The notes: generated from the sequence alone by a model not told the origin. A stretch of 47,656 nt of DNA from Agromyces binzhouensis (GCF_004135055.1 NZ_SDPL01000002.1:1-47656); one strand, 5' to 3'. Counted from the first letter of the stretch, positions 1 through 9,945 are shown. Numbers and translations are program-made.

Positions 1-2245
1 CGGCGAGCCCCACGGGCAGCCGCGTCGCCACGGCGACGACCCCGCCCCGGTCGAACGCGATCGCGTGCCGCGCCGCCTCGCCCGCGACCTCGAGGGGTCG
101 GTACCGCGTGAACCACTCGGGATGCTCCCGACGGGTGCGGAGCGCCCGCGAGGTCACGAGGAGCTTCGCGGCGCCCGTGGCATCCGTCGCCGGGAGCTCG
201 CCGCGCAGCACGGCGTCGTCGAGGTCGGCGAGCATCCGCCGTCGCAGTGCCAGGTCGACGGGCCGCCGGTTGTCGGGATCGACGAGGCTCGTCTCCCAGA
301 GCTCGCTGCCCTGGTACACGTCGGGGACGCCGGGCATCGTGAGCTGCAGGAGCTTCGCCGAGAGCGAGTTCGACCAGCCGGCGGGTGCGAGCCACGCGAC
401 GAAGGCGTCGAGCCGTCCGCGGACGGCGGGGTCGTCGTAGGCCCGGTCGATCACCGCGTGCATGCGGGCCTCGAACGCGGCGTCGGGCGCCGTCCAGGTC
501 GTCGACACGGATGCCTCGCGCGCGGCCTTGTCGGCGTAGGCGTGCACCCGTTCGCGCTCGATCGGCCAGGCCCCGACGACCGCCTGCCAGAGGAGCGCGT
601 CGAACGGGCCGTCACCGGTCGACCCGGCGGTCGCCCGGAGCCCGTCGAGCTCGATCGACCACCGCTCGGGGATCTCGGCGAGCGCATCGATGCGCGCCCG
701 GACGTCCTCCCCGCGCTTGGTGTCGTGGGTCGAGAGGGTGGTCATCGAGTGCGGCCAGGCGGCGTGCCGGCGCACCTGCCGGTCGTGGAACCGGTCGACG
801 GAGATCGCGAACTCCGACGGGTCGCCGCCGACCTCGGTGAGCGAGCCGAGACGGGTGTACCGGTAGAACGCCGTGTCCTCGACGCCCTTGGCCATGACCA
901 TGCCGCTCGTCTGCTGGAAGCGCACCGCGACCGGGTCGCCGGCGTCGCCGAGCACCGGCAGCAGGGCGTCGATCGTCGCCGCCAGGTCGGGCCGATGCTC
1001 GCGCGCGAGGCGGGCGGCCGCCTCGAGGTGATCGGCGCCGGCCGGCAGGTACGACCGGTACACGGGGAAGCAGGCGAGCAGTTCGGCGAGCGCGTCGGCC
1101 GCGCCCGCGGGACGTGGTTCGCGGAGCATCCGCTCGAGCCGGAGCACCTCGCTGCGCAGGATCCCGTCGGCGATTCCGCGCTTCGTGCCGTGGATGAGTT
1201 CGTGCCAGTCCGTCGGGCCGGGGATGCCGGTCTCGGCCCGCAGCCGGGCGTCGAGCGCGTCGAGCGGGGCCTCCCCGGCGGGATCGACGAGGACGCGGTC
1301 GACGTCGGCGAGCGCGTCGTACCCCGTCGTGCCGTCCGTGCGCCAGTGCGACGGCAGCGGCTCGTCGCCCTCGAGGATCTTCTCCACGAGGACATAGGCG
1401 CCGTCGGTCGCCCCCGCGAGTCGCCGCAGGTAGGCGCCGGGCTGCGCGAGGCCGTCGGGGTGGTCGACGCGGAGCCCGTCGACGAGGCCCTCGCGGATCC
1501 AGCCGACGATGGCCTCGTGCGTCGCGTCGAAGACACCGGGCAGCTCGACGCGGACGCCGGCGAGCTCGTTGACCGCGAAGAATCGGCGGTAGTTCAACTC
1601 GGCGTCGGCGCGCTGCCAGTGCACGAGCTCGTAGTGCTGTCGCTCGTGCACCGCGAGCACGTCGTGCGCGTCCGATTCGGCGCCGTCGTCGTCGCCGGCC
1701 GAACCGGGCGCGAGCGGGAACCGATGCTCGAAGTACCGCAGCTCGCCGTGCTCGACGCGCAGGTCGCCGGCGGCCGCCGCCTCCTCGAGCGGGCCGCCGA
1801 GGACCGGCAGGCGCACCTTGCCGCCGGTGACCTCCCAATCGACGTCGAACGCGTCGGCGTGCGGGGAGTCGGGGCCGAGCTGCAGCAGGCTCCACCACCA
1901 GGCGTTCTGCGCGGCGTCCGCCACGCCGACGTGGTTGGGCACGATGTCGACCAGGACGCCGAGGCCGGCGCCGTGCGCGGCATCCGCCACCGCCACGAGG
2001 CCAGCCTCGCCGCCGCGCGCCGGGTCGACCCGATCGTGCGCGACGACGTCGTAGCCGTGGTCGGAGCCGCCTCTCGACGGCAGGATCGGCGAGAGGTACA
2101 GCCAGTCGACGCCGAGCGCGTCGAGGTAGTCGACGGCGGATGCGGCGTCGTGCAGGTCGAACGACGGGCGGATCTGGAGCCGGTACGTCGACCGCGGTGC
2201 CCGAGCCTCCGGCCCGCGCTCCGTCCGCCACCCGGCATCCGTCAC
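1..2245 (-). CDS. treY: Maltooligosyl trehalose synthase TreY (3' end outside window)
   Basis: TreY is a GH13 enzyme that turns the reducing-end alpha-1,4 bond of a maltooligosaccharide into alpha-1,1, making maltooligosyl trehalose. TreZ then releases trehalose. The leftward frame is open from the GTG at 2245 to the window edge (about 748 codons; the family is usually 750-800, so only the tail is missing). GH13 landmarks are visible: [18 protein letters not shown] with the nucleophile Asp, [11 protein letters not shown] with the acid Glu, and [16 protein letters not shown] chose the GTG because it overlaps the glgX stop by 4 bp (GTGA), the usual sign of translational coupling. An ATG 8 bp further in belongs to another frame. 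With glgX upstream this is the TreY/TreZ route from glycogen to trehalose; treZ is expected just beyond the left edge. High confidence. Confidence 0.95.
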   Translation of the reverse strand, partial: MTDAGWRTERGPEARAPRSTYRLQIRPSFDLHDAASAVDYLDALGVDWLYLSPILPSRGGSDHGYDVVAHDRVDPARGGEAGLVAVADAAHGAGLGVLVDIVPNHVGVADAAQNAWWWSLLQLGPDSPHADAFDVDWEVTGGKVRLPVLGGPLEEAAAAGDLRVEHGELRYFEHRFPLAPGSAGDDDGAESDAHDVLAVHERQHYELVHWQRADAELNYRRFFAVNELAGVRVELPGVFDATHEAIVGWIREGLVDGLRVDHPDGLAQPGAYLRRLAGATDGAYVLVEKILEGDEPLPSHWRTDGTTGYDALADVDRVLVDPAGEAPLDALDARLRAETGIPGPTDWHELIHGTKRGIADGILRSEVLRLERMLREPRPAGAADALAELLACFPVYRSYLPAGADHLEAAARLAREHRPDLAATIDALLPVLGDAGDPVAVRFQQTSGMVMAKGVEDTAFYRYTRLGSLTEVGGDPSEFAISVDRFHDRQVRRHAAWPHSMTTLSTHDTKRGEDVRARIDALAEIPERWSIELDGLRATAGSTGDGPFDALLWQAVVGAWPIERERVHAYADKAAREASVSTTWTAPDAAFEARMHAVIDRAYDDPAVRGRLDAFVAWLAPAGWSNSLSAKLLQLTMPGVPDVYQGSELWETSLVDPDNRRPVDLALRRRMLADLDDAVLRGELPATDATGAAKLLVTSRALRTRREHPEWFTRYRPLEVAGEAARHAIAFDRGGVVAVATRLPVGLA

Positions 2246-4449
2246 TTCCCCGCCTCCGCCTTCGGTGCGGACACCCCGTCCCTCGAGGCCCCGACCATCG
2301 CCGAGAGCGACGCGGCGACGGAGTGGTCGACCTCGTCCGGCGACGGGTCGTGCTGGCGGAGGACCACGAGCGAGCGCTGCTCGAGCGGGATCGTCTCACC
2401 CGGCTGGATCGGCGCGCTGTCGGCCCGGCTGCCGGCGGTGTCGATGAGCACCTCCCACTCGGGCGAGAACTCGTGCTTGGGGATCGTGAACTCGACCGTG
2501 TCGTCATGCGCGTTGAACAGGATGGTGAAGTGCCGGTCGACGATCCGCTCGCCGCGCCGGTCGCGCTCGCGGATGCCCTCGCCGTTCAGGAACACCCCGA
2601 TCGCCTTGCCGAAGCCGGCATCCCAGTCCTCCGGGGCCATCACGGTGCCGTCCGGCCGGAGCCAGACGATGTCGGGCACCGGGCCGCCCTCCGGCTGCCG
2701 CACCGGCCGCCCGTCGAAGAACCGGCTGCGCCGGAACGTCGGGTGCTCCGCGCGGAGCTTGGCGACCGCGGCGGTGAACTCGACGAGCGGCTGGTCGGCG
2801 TGCTCCCAGTCGATCCAGCTGAGCTCGCTGTCCTGCGCGTAGACGTTGTTGTTGCCCTGCTGGGTCCGCCCGAGCTCGTCGCCGTGCGACAGCATCGGCA
2901 CGCCCTGCGAGAGCAGCAGCGTCGCGATGAAGTTGCGCTGCTGGCGGGCCCGGAGGGTGAGGATCTCGGGATCGTCGGTCGGACCCTCGACGCCGAGGTT
3001 GGACGAGCGATTGTGGGATTCGCCGTCGCGGTTGTCCTCGCCGTTCGCCTCGTTGTGCTTCTCGTCGTACGACACGAGGTCGCGCAGCGTGAAGCCGTCG
3101 TGTGCGGTCACGAAGTTGATGGATGCCACCGGCCGGCGCCCCGAGTGCTCGTACAGGTCGGCCGAGCCCGTGAACCGCGACGCGAACTCGCCGAGCGTCG
3201 CCGGCTCGCCGCGCCAGAAGTCGCGGACGGTGTCGCGGTACTGGCCGTTCCACTCGGTCCACTGCGGCGGGAAGTTGCCGACCTGGTAGCCGCCGGGACC
3301 GACGTCCCAGGGCTCGGCGATGAGCTTGACCTGGGAGACGACCGGGTCCTGCTGCACGAGCTCGAAGAAGGTCGACAGCTTGTCGACCTCGTAGAACTCG
3401 CGAGCGAGCGTCGAGGCGAGGTCGAACCGGAATCCGTCGACGTGCATCTCGAGCACCCAGTAACGGAGTGAGTCCATGATCAACTGCAGCGAGTGCGGGT
3501 GGCCGACGTTGAGCGAGTTGCCGGTGCCCGTGTAGTCCATGTAGTACTGCGGGTCGTCGTCGACGAGGCGGTAGTAGGCGGCGTTGTCGATGCCCCGCAT
3601 CGAGAGCGTCGGCCCCATGTGGTTGCCCTCGGCCGTGTGGTTGTAGACCACGTCGAGGATCACCTCGATGCCCGCCGTGTGGAGGGCCTTCACCATGGCC
3701 TTGAACTCCTGCACCTGCTCGCCGCGCTGGCCCGTCGAGGCGTAGGCGTTGTGCGGGGCGAAGAACGCGATGGTGTTGTAGCCCCAGTAGTTCGACAGGC
3801 CCTTCTCCTGCAGGGTCCCGTCGTTGACGAACTGGTGCACCGGCATGAGCTCGATCGCAGTCACGCCGAGCTTCACCAGGTGGTCGATGACCGCCGGATG
3901 GCCGATTCCCGCGTAGGTGCCGCGGATCTCGTCGGGCACGCCGGGCAGGGTCTGCGTGAGTCCCTTCACGTGCGCCTCGTAGATGAAGGTCGAGGCGTAC
4001 GGAGTGCGCGGGTGCCGGTCGCCCGTCCAGTCGAAGAACGGGTTCGTGACCACGCCGAGCATCATGCTCTTCGCGGAGTCGGCGTCGTTGCGCTTCTCCG
4101 GCTTGCCGAACTCGTAGCCGAAGAGCGACTGGTTCCACTTCAGCTCGCCGTCGACCGCCTTCGCGTACGGGTCGAGCAGCAGCTTCTTCGGGTTGCAGCG
4201 CTGGCCGCGCTTCGGATCGTTCGGCCCGTGGACCCGGTAGCCGTAGCGCTGCCCGGGCTGCACCTGCGGCAGGTAGGCGTGCCAGATGTACGCGTCGACG
4301 TCGATGAGCTCGACGCGCTTCTCGCGCCGCCGGTTGTCGAACAGGCAGAGCTCGACCTTCTCGGCGACCTCGCTGAACAGCGCGAAGTTCGTGCCGTTCC
4401 CGTCGAACGTCGCGCCGAGCGGGTACGTGGAGCCGGGCCAACTGTGCAT
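2242..4449 (-). CDS. glgX: Glycogen debranching enzyme GlgX (isoamylase type)
   Basis: A 735-residue GH13 glycogen debranching enzyme that hydrolyses alpha-1,6 branches of glycogen or limit dextrins and so supplies linear maltooligosaccharides to TreY. The N-terminal CBM48-like region begins [21 protein letters not shown]. Catalytic-domain motifs are [19 protein letters not shown] (nucleophile Asp), [14 protein letters not shown] (acid/base Glu) and [16 protein letters not shown]. The length is normal for GlgX/TreX. The start is the ATG at 4449, preceded by GGGGG at good spacing; another ATG 4 bp upstream lies out of frame. The gene overlaps treY by 4 bp, so both are read from one transcript. 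The residues '[18 protein letters not shown]' are typical of the actinobacterial branch of the family. Confidence 0.96.
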   Translation of the reverse strand: MHSWPGSTYPLGATFDGNGTNFALFSEVAEKVELCLFDNRRREKRVELIDVDAYIWHAYLPQVQPGQRYGYRVHGPNDPKRGQRCNPKKLLLDPYAKAVDGELKWNQSLFGYEFGKPEKRNDADSAKSMMLGVVTNPFFDWTGDRHPRTPYASTFIYEAHVKGLTQTLPGVPDEIRGTYAGIGHPAVIDHLVKLGVTAIELMPVHQFVNDGTLQEKGLSNYWGYNTIAFFAPHNAYASTGQRGEQVQEFKAMVKALHTAGIEVILDVVYNHTAEGNHMGPTLSMRGIDNAAYYRLVDDDPQYYMDYTGTGNSLNVGHPHSLQLIMDSLRYWVLEMHVDGFRFDLASTLAREFYEVDKLSTFFELVQQDPVVSQVKLIAEPWDVGPGGYQVGNFPPQWTEWNGQYRDTVRDFWRGEPATLGEFASRFTGSADLYEHSGRRPVASINFVTAHDGFTLRDLVSYDEKHNEANGEDNRDGESHNRSSNLGVEGPTDDPEILTLRARQQRNFIATLLLSQGVPMLSHGDELGRTQQGNNNVYAQDSELSWIDWEHADQPLVEFTAAVAKLRAEHPTFRRSRFFDGRPVRQPEGGPVPDIVWLRPDGTVMAPEDWDAGFGKAIGVFLNGEGIRERDRRGERIVDRHFTILFNAHDDTVEFTIPKHEFSPEWEVLIDTAGSRADSAPIQPGETIPLEQRSLVVLRQHDPSPDEVDHSVAASLSAMVGASRDGVSAPKAEAGK

Positions 4450-4577
4450 GCATCCCCCAACGGTGAGCCTCCGGCCATCGTAGGGTGCCGGATGTTCCGC
4501 GCCCGCATCCGATGACGCCGCCGCCTTCCCCCTTGACCTCCCGCTCGCCGCTCGGGCGGGGTCGCTCGACGGGACGC

Positions 4578-4616
4578 GGACGGCCGGGGCGCGACCTCGT
4601 CGCGCCCCGGCCGTCC
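4578..4616. terminator. Strong hairpin, transcription terminator of the lipoprotein gene
   Basis: A perfect 17-bp inverted repeat (4578-4594 and 4600-4616, loop CCTCG) lies 23 bp beyond the stop of the leftward lipoprotein gene and upstream of glgX. It has no T-run, as is usual in high-GC actinobacteria. It most likely separates the lipoprotein transcript from glgX-treY. Confidence 0.75.
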
Positions 4617-4638
4617 TGCATCCCGCTCCGGCTGATCC

Positions 4639-5109
4639 CTACTCGGACTCGGTCTCGGAGCCGGTGTCGCAGGACGCGGACACCGCGCCCGACGCCTCCT
4701 GCACCGCGGCCTGCTGCGAGGCGAGCTCGTCAGGGTCCTGCTCGATCGTCATCGCCGACGGGTCCTCCTCGGAGGGCACCTCGGCGAGGCCGTTGGCGTA
4801 CGTCGACACCTCGTTGAGCGCGGTCTGGAACCCGCCGAGCGAGTCGATCAGCTCGTCGCTGTCACCGGCCTCCTCGATGAGCGCGTCGGTCCGCTCTGAG
4901 GCCTCGCCCAGGTAGTCCTGGAGCCCCTCGAGCGAGGCCGGCGCCGCGAGGTTGTTCTGGACGCCATTCGAGATGTCGCGCACCTGCGCGGCGATCGACG
5001 AACAGCTCTCCTCACCGGTCGCGGCGGTGTCGCCGCCGCCGGACGCGCAACCCGTCAGCGCGAGCGCACCGGCGAAGACCAGTGCTGCGGGCATCGTGAA
5101 ACGTCGCAT
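4639..5109 (-). CDS. Small secreted lipoprotein, function unknown
   Basis: A 156-residue protein with a clear lipoprotein signal: MRRF, a hydrophobic stretch, then lipobox LTGC at about residue 20. The mature part is acidic, Ser/Glu-rich and probably helical (SSIAAQVRDISNGVQNN, ASLEGLQDYLGEASERTDALIEEAGDSD), ending CDTGSETESE. Two further cysteines (near residue 35 and near the end) could form a disulfide. I recognise no named family. The start at 5109 is preceded by GGGGGAG 7 bases away. That ribosome binding site lies inside a perfect hairpin (5117-5146), so translation may be controlled. The gene sits in the same direction downstream of acs with a 92-bp gap, and ends at a strong terminator. 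Confidence 0.85.
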   Translation of the reverse strand: MRRFTMPAALVFAGALALTGCASGGGDTAATGEESCSSIAAQVRDISNGVQNNLAAPASLEGLQDYLGEASERTDALIEEAGDSDELIDSLGGFQTALNEVSTYANGLAEVPSEEDPSAMTIEQDPDELASQQAAVQEASGAVSASCDTGSETESE

Positions 5110-5116
5110 TCTGCAA

Positions 5117-5146
5117 CTCCCCCTGTTTCGTGTGGAACAGGGGGAG
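5117..5146 (-). promoter_or_regulatory. Hairpin covering the lipoprotein ribosome binding site
   Basis: An 11-bp perfect inverted repeat (5117-5127 and 5136-5146; arms CTCCCCCTGTT and AACAGGGGGAG, 8-base loop) lies between acs and the lipoprotein gene. On the leftward transcript the arm nearest the gene contains the GGGGAG Shine-Dalgarno sequence. It may therefore be an acs terminator, a translation-control hairpin, or both. Confidence 0.6.
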
Positions 5147-5201
5147 CATAGTCCCCCGCGGCGACATCCCTCCACCTGCCGGGGCGCGCGCCCGGTACGG
5201 C

Positions 5202-7253
5202 TCAGTACCCGATCAGCTCGCCGATCCGGGCCGGCACCGTGGCGTCCTGCAGGGAGGTCGTGTCCCCCAGTCGACGCCCCTCGGCGAGGTCGACGAGCAG
5301 GCGCCGCATGATCTTCCCCGACCGGGTCTTCGGCAGGTCGGGGACGAAGTGGATGTCGCGGGGCCTCGCGATCGGCCCGATCGCCGCGGCGACGTGCGCC
5401 CGGAGTGCGGACGCGCGCGCCGCGGCATCCGCACTGCCGTCGCTTCGCCCGACCACGCCGTCGCTGACGACGAACGCGGCGACCGCCTCGCCGGTGCGGG
5501 CATCGCCCACGCCCACGACGCCGGCCTCGGTAACGTCGGGGTGCCCGACGAGCGCCGACTCGATCTCGATCGTCGAGAGGCGGTGCCCGGAGACGTTGAT
5601 CACGTCGTCGACCCTCCCGAGCAGCCAGATGTCGCCGTCGGCGTCGACGCGAGCGCCGTCGCCCGAGAAGAAGTACCCGCGGTCCGCGAAGCGCGCCCAG
5701 TACGAGTCGCGGTAGCGCTCGGGGTCGCCCCAGACCGTGCGCGCCATGCCCGGCCAGGTTCCGTCGATCACGAGGTAGCCGCCCTCGCCGCGAGCGACGT
5801 CCTCGCCGCGCTCGTCGACGACTCGCGTCGCGAGCCCCGGCAGGGCGCGCAGCGCCGAGCCGGGCTTGAGGTGCGAGATCCCCGGCAGGGGAGCCATGAC
5901 CGCCCCGCCCGTCTCGGACTGCCACCACGTGTCGACGATCGGGGCCGTGCCGCCGCCGACCTCGCGGCGGAACCACTCCCAGGCGGCCGGGTTGATCGCC
6001 TCGCCCACCGACCCGAGCAACCGGATGCTGGATCGGTCGTGGTCCCCCGGCACGCCGCCCGGGAACCAGCCCATGAACGACCGGATCAGCGTGGGCGCCG
6101 TGTAGTACGTGGTGACGCCGTAGCGCTCGATGATCTCGAAGTGCCGGCCGGGGTGCGGCGTGTTCGGCGTGCCCTCGAAGATCACGCTCGTCACGCCGTT
6201 CGCGAGCGGGCCGTAGAGCACGTAGCTGTGCGCCGTGACCCACGCCAGGTCGGCCGTGCACCAGTACACGTCGTCGGGCTTCGCGTCGAACACCGAGCGG
6301 AACGTGCTCGCGACGTGCGTGAGGTAGCCGCCCGTCGTGTGGACGAGGCCCTTCGGGCGGCCCGTCGTGCCCGAGGTGTAGATGATGAACAGCGGCGTCT
6401 CGGCGTCGAACGCCTCGGCCTCGTGATGGGCGGATGCCGCGTCGACCGCGTCGTGCCACCAGACGTCGCGCCCCGCGGTCCACGGGATCCCGGGCGTCTC
6501 GTCGCCCGTCCGTCGCACGACGAGCACGTGCTCGACGTGCTCGAGGCCGTCGACGGCCTCGTCGACCGCGGACTTGACGGCCACCGCCTCGCCGCGCCGG
6601 AACTGGCCGTCGCTCGTGACGACGACCTTCGCCCCGGTGTCCGCGACGCGGAACCGCAGCGCCTCGGCCGAGAACCCGCCGAACACGAGGGAGTGGACGG
6701 CACCGAGACGCGCCACCGCGAGCGTCGCGACGACCGTCTCGACGAGCACCGGGAGGTAGAGCACCACGCGGTCGCCCTTCCCCACGCCGAGGGTCGCCAG
6801 CGCGTTCGCCGCCCGCGCGACCTCGCGCTCGAGTTCGCCGTAGGTCACCGTGCGCCGATCGCCGCGCTCGCCCTCGAAGTGGAACGCGACCTTCTCTGCG
6901 TGCCCTGCCGCGACGTGGCGGTCGACGCAGTTCACCGCGGCGTTGAGCCGGCCGCCCGCGAACCAGGTCGCCTCGGGGATCACCTGCCCCGCGGCATCCG
7001 TCGGCCGCCACTCGTGCGTCGTGTGCCACGGCGTTGCCCAGTCGAGGCGCTCGGCCTCGCGCGCCCAGAAGGCGATCGGGTCGCGACGGCCCGCCTCGAC
7101 GAATGCGTCGTCGACGTTGGCCTGCGCGGCGAACTCGGGATGCGGCGGGACGGCGGCAGCCTCCGCCGCGAGCGTCGTGATCGCGGGGGTGCGGCGATCG
7201 ACCGCGACGGCGGCGGTCTCGTCAGTCGCGGTCGAAGGTGCGGGATGCGTCAT
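5202..7253 (-). CDS. acs: Acetyl-CoA synthetase (AMP-forming)
   Basis: A 683-residue cytoplasmic enzyme of the ANL superfamily that makes acetyl-CoA from acetate, ATP and CoA through acetyl-AMP. Motifs in order: the ATP-binding loop YTSGTTGRPKG, WWQSETGG, the hinge and core motif YFFSGDGARVDADGDIWLLGRVDDVINVSGHRLS, and near the C-terminus TRSGKIMRR with the catalytic, usually acetylatable, lysine. The length is close to the usual 650, with a slightly long Ala/Thr-rich N-terminus. I chose the ATG at 7253 (MTHPAPST) because the frame upstream of it has no Acs-like sequence and would run into the divergent promoter. The next gene is divergent, and the lipoprotein gene follows 92 bp downstream. 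Confidence 0.95.
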   Translation of the reverse strand: MTHPAPSTATDETAAVAVDRRTPAITTLAAEAAAVPPHPEFAAQANVDDAFVEAGRRDPIAFWAREAERLDWATPWHTTHEWRPTDAAGQVIPEATWFAGGRLNAAVNCVDRHVAAGHAEKVAFHFEGERGDRRTVTYGELEREVARAANALATLGVGKGDRVVLYLPVLVETVVATLAVARLGAVHSLVFGGFSAEALRFRVADTGAKVVVTSDGQFRRGEAVAVKSAVDEAVDGLEHVEHVLVVRRTGDETPGIPWTAGRDVWWHDAVDAASAHHEAEAFDAETPLFIIYTSGTTGRPKGLVHTTGGYLTHVASTFRSVFDAKPDDVYWCTADLAWVTAHSYVLYGPLANGVTSVIFEGTPNTPHPGRHFEIIERYGVTTYYTAPTLIRSFMGWFPGGVPGDHDRSSIRLLGSVGEAINPAAWEWFRREVGGGTAPIVDTWWQSETGGAVMAPLPGISHLKPGSALRALPGLATRVVDERGEDVARGEGGYLVIDGTWPGMARTVWGDPERYRDSYWARFADRGYFFSGDGARVDADGDIWLLGRVDDVINVSGHRLSTIEIESALVGHPDVTEAGVVGVGDARTGEAVAAFVVSDGVVGRSDGSADAAARASALRAHVAAAIGPIARPRDIHFVPDLPKTRSGKIMRRLLVDLAEGRRLGDTTSLQDATVPARIGELIGY

Positions 7254-7431
7254 GCGGGCGGCTCCACGGATCGGTGCACGGACCCGTTCGACGCTATCCG
7301 GCGCGGTGCGTGCCGCCCTGCGGCCGCGTCCCACGGCGTAACAGCGACGGCATCGGGGAACCCCGGCGTTGCCCGCACCTGCGGGCGAGTGGGACAATGG
7401 GGTGTCGCCATACTCCGCGATCGGTGGCGAG

Positions 7432-9183
7432 ATGTTCGGACGTCGTGAGGGCAGGATCGCCGCAGCCCCGCTCGTATTCGGTTCGGCTGGGTTGGTGATC
7501 ATCCTCGCGCTCTGGGTCCGTGTCCCCTCGGACCGTCCGGATCAGTCGACGGAGCTGTTCCCGCCCGGTATGGCCTCGACCTCGGCCGCCGAGTTCGCCG
7601 AGCGCTTCCTCGACGTGCGGACCGCGCACGACCTCGATGCCGCGCGATCCTTCCTCGCCGACCGCGTCCGCGTGCTGCCGATGGCCGACAACGAGCACGA
7701 CACGGAGACCGTCGGAGGCTGGTCCCCGATCCTGGATCGCGACCACGCGCTCCTGGCCCTCGAGGCCGAGGAGGCGTTCGACCTGCGGTACGAACCGGCG
7801 GCGTGCGGCGCAGTCGGCACGAGCGGGCGCGTCTCCTGCTCGGTCGAGCTCGACTCCCGGCTCCGCCGTCTCGAGGGTCTGGCTCCGCGCCGCACATCGC
7901 TCGTCTTCGAGGTGCACGCGGGCACCATCGACGCGATGGGCCTGCCGTACGCCGACATCTGGTTCGACCCGGGCGGCATCTACCCGGGCGAGTTCGAGGG
8001 GTTCATGGGGTGGCTCGCGTTCCCCTCCGCGACGGCGTTCCCCGACCCGAACGAGCGGTTCGAGTCGCTCTTCGACACCGGTGGCCAGGAATGGATCATG
8101 CGGCTCGAGCCCGACGCGGTCGACCTGCTCGCCACATCGCTGGACGAGTACGAGCGCTTCGCGACCGCGGTCCGGGAGGACTTGGACTCAGCGCTCGATG
8201 GGTTGGTCTCGGCCCATCCCGGGGGCGTCTCGATCGTGACCCGCCGCGGCGGCGTGACGGCCGCCTGGACCGCCGGTGACGCGAACGGCGCAGGGGACCC
8301 GATCACGACCGACACGCGGTTCCGGATCGCGAGCCTCACCAAGACCTTCGTCGCGACCGTGGTCCTCCAGCTCGCCGACGAGAGGTCGCTCGACCTCGAC
8401 GCGCCACTGTCCCGGTACCTTCCGGACACCACCGTGGGCGGTGACATTGCGATCCGGGCACTGCTCGGGCACCGGAGCGGACTTCCCGATTACACGGAGT
8501 CGCCCGAGTACCTGCCGGAGACCCGCGGCGACCGATCGCGCTGGTTCTCGTCCTCCGAGATCCTCGACCTCGTGGCCGACATGCCCGCCCACGCGCCGGG
8601 CGCGACCTCGTACTCGAACACCAACTACGTCCTGCTCGGTCGGCTCATCGAGCGGCTCGAGCACTCAGACCTCGCCTCCGCCCTTCGACGCCGGATCATC
8701 GACCCGCTCGGCCTCTCGGCGACCCGACTCGAGCATCCGAGCGACCCGCAGGACCCGGAGCTCGCGGGCGCGTGGACGTCGCCGGGCCCCGGCGACCTCG
8801 AGCTCCGCGGCGACCCGGCCGACCCGCACGACTCCATCGCCTCCGTCGCGTGGGCCGCCGGCGGGATGACCAGCACGCCCGCGGACCTCGCGACGTTCCT
8901 GCACGCGCTGGTCTCCGGCGAGCTCGTCTCGCCCGACGCGTTCGCGGAGATGCTCCCGGACCGGGACGAGGGGGTCGGGCTCGGCCTGTTCATCGCCGAC
9001 CTCGGCGCGTGGGGACGTGCGGGCGGATCGGGTGCGCCTGTCGTCGGGAACGCGGGGTGGATCGACGGCTATCGCTCGATGATGGCGATCGATCCCGCGA
9101 CCGGGGACGCGGTCATCGTGCTCGCGAACGCCGACGCGATCGACCCCGCCGCATTCGTGCGCTGGGTCACGGTCGGGCGCTGA
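7432..9183 (+). CDS. Membrane-anchored serine hydrolase, beta-lactamase/PBP-like
   Basis: A protein of about 583 residues with an N-terminal membrane anchor (PLVFGSAGLVIILALWV), an extracytoplasmic region of about 230 residues of unknown type, and a C-terminal beta-lactamase-fold domain (class C / serine hydrolase Pfam Beta-lactamase). Catalytic motifs are visible: RIASLTKTF (SxxK nucleophile), SYSNTNY (YxN), and a late glycine-rich segment VVGNAGWIDGYRS in the place of KTG, as in esterase and DD-peptidase members. The anchor suggests action on the cell envelope; the substrate cannot be read from the sequence. The frame is open further upstream to 7369, but the ATG at 7432 puts the start directly before the basic residues and anchor. 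It is followed by a hairpin and the element's attL. Confidence 0.85.
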   Translation: MFGRREGRIAAAPLVFGSAGLVIILALWVRVPSDRPDQSTELFPPGMASTSAAEFAERFLDVRTAHDLDAARSFLADRVRVLPMADNEHDTETVGGWSPILDRDHALLALEAEEAFDLRYEPAACGAVGTSGRVSCSVELDSRLRRLEGLAPRRTSLVFEVHAGTIDAMGLPYADIWFDPGGIYPGEFEGFMGWLAFPSATAFPDPNERFESLFDTGGQEWIMRLEPDAVDLLATSLDEYERFATAVREDLDSALDGLVSAHPGGVSIVTRRGGVTAAWTAGDANGAGDPITTDTRFRIASLTKTFVATVVLQLADERSLDLDAPLSRYLPDTTVGGDIAIRALLGHRSGLPDYTESPEYLPETRGDRSRWFSSSEILDLVADMPAHAPGATSYSNTNYVLLGRLIERLEHSDLASALRRRIIDPLGLSATRLEHPSDPQDPELAGAWTSPGPGDLELRGDPADPHDSIASVAWAAGGMTSTPADLATFLHALVSGELVSPDAFAEMLPDRDEGVGLGLFIADLGAWGRAGGSGAPVVGNAGWIDGYRSMMAIDPATGDAVIVLANADAIDPAAFVRWVTVGR

Positions 9184-9212
9184 GTCGAGACACGACCACT
9201 GCACGACGCGAA

Positions 9213-9243
9213 CGCCCCGCCTCCCGTTGCGGGATGCGGGGCG
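9213..9243. terminator. Hairpin beside attL; probable original tRNA-Ser terminator
   Basis: An 8-bp inverted repeat, CGCCCCGC (9213-9220) and GCGGGGCG (9236-9243), lies 11 bp outside attL. It can terminate the rightward hydrolase gene. Before integration it would also have lain directly after the 3' end of the leftward tRNA-Ser(GCT), so it may have been that gene's terminator. Confidence 0.6.
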
Positions 9244-9254
9244 GAATCATTCAT

Positions 9255-9282
9255 GGAGCGGAGACGGCGGGATTTGAACCCG
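9255..9282. repeat. attL, 28-bp core of the element
   Basis: Exact copy of 45748-45775. It contains the last 24 bases of tRNA-Ser(GCT), including the T-arm sequence read as GGGATTTGAACCCG on the plus strand, but no tRNA follows it: from 9283 the sequence diverges. It is therefore an attachment-site remnant and not a second tRNA gene. Confidence 0.92.
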
Positions 9283-9386
9283 GTGGCCATGGCGACGGCC
9301 TCCGCGTGATGGTCGCGATTCCCTGAAATCCCGCTCATTTCGAAGTCTGGTTGATCACATCAGACGGACGCCGATCGGAGCTAGTT

Positions 9387-9403
9387 GTGTCCAAACGGTG
9401 TCC
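9387..9403. promoter_or_regulatory. Putative integrase arm-binding site, left end
   Basis: GTGTCC-AAACG-GTGTCC is a direct repeat pair with 11-bp period, 105 bp inside attL. The same arrangement, GTGTCCAANNNGTGTCC, occurs at 45663-45679, 69 bp inside attR. Paired short repeats at both ends of an element are typical of tyrosine-integrase arm sites. The assignment is inferred from position and matching. The rest of 9283-9470 shows no gene. Confidence 0.5.
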
Positions 9404-9470
9404 ACGTCCACTCGGACTCGACGTCGACAAGCTTGCCCGAGCATCGCTCAGCACCGCCGCGGGGTAGGCA

Positions 9471-9686
9471 TCACGTCGTGTGGCAGGCTGGCGCACAGTA
9501 CGCGCAGCCGTTCACGTCGCTATAGAGACGTCTTGCAGCGGCCACCGCCTCGCTGCAGCTGCCGTGATAACCAAGATCGATCTGGTTCTCCGGATTGGGC
9601 AAGCAACCGAGCCGGGAAGCACGATCGTGCACCTCGTGATCGCCCGAGATCGACTGTGCATTTCTGTTGACGAGGTAGTAGGGCAT
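9471..9686 (-). CDS. Small cysteine/histidine-containing protein of mobile elements
   Basis: A 71-residue protein, MPYYLVNRNAQSISGDHEVH..., that ends with CAYCAPACHT. It has four cysteines and several histidines (GDHEVHD, LGYHGSCSEA). The start is the internal ATG at 9686, because the residues before it are low-complexity Arg/His and the MPYYLVNRNAQ segment looks like a true N-terminus. No convincing Shine-Dalgarno sequence is visible. I recall similar short proteins from actinobacterial phages and ICEs but know no function for them. It lies last in the leftward operon, after the zinc-ribbon gene. Confidence 0.7.
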   Translation of the reverse strand: MPYYLVNRNAQSISGDHEVHDRASRLGCLPNPENQIDLGYHGSCSEAVAAARRLYSDVNGCAYCAPACHTT

Positions 9687-9759
9687 AACGAATCCGTTCG
9701 GGTCGAAGCGGGAATGTCTCCGAGAGACACTATGACCGCGATAGGAACGGCCGTGCCCC

Positions 9760-9945
9760 TCAAATGGGGGATATCGTCTCGCGTCCCCCAACCCTCGGGT
9801 CCGCGCTCAAGCTAGCTCGCGGGAGCACGAGCACACCGCATCCACGACAGTACGCGTGGCCGCGATTCCGCATGCACCGTGTCCCACAGTTCGGACAGTC
9901 AGGTTCCGTTGCGGCGATCAGGGATTCGAGTTCCTCAGTACACAT
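9760..9945 (-). CDS. Small zinc-ribbon protein
   Basis: A 61-residue protein with two zinc knuckles in CPNCGTRCMRNRGHAYCRGCG: CxxC, 13 residues, CxxC. It starts with MCTEELESLIAATEP and has a short basic tail. The ATG at 9945 overlaps the end of the preceding hydrolase gene by 11 bp, so it is read in the conjugation operon. A role in nucleic acid or protein binding is likely from the fold, but nothing specific is visible. Confidence 0.75.
   Translation of the reverse strand: MCTEELESLIAATEPDCPNCGTRCMRNRGHAYCRGCGVLVLPRASLSADPRVGGRETISPI

Noticed and set aside
65-4515. Very long rightward open frames opposite treY and glgX
   Set aside because: They are antisense shadows common in GC-rich DNA. 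The leftward frames carry complete enzyme motifs, whereas these are Arg/Val/Asp-rich without any recognised domain.
4634-4645. Boundary-repeat copy GATCCCTACTCG at the end of the host lipoprotein gene
   Set aside because: The core differs after seven bases, the 9-base arm does not fit, and it lies outside the element; taken as chance.
5130-7448. Rightward open frame opposite acs
   Set aside because: Antisense shadow of acs; no motif, and the acs reading is certain.
9255-9330. Possible second tRNA gene at the left boundary
   Set aside because: Only the last 24 bases of tRNA-Ser(GCT) plus four flanking bases are present. No anticodon or acceptor 5' half follows, so it is attL.
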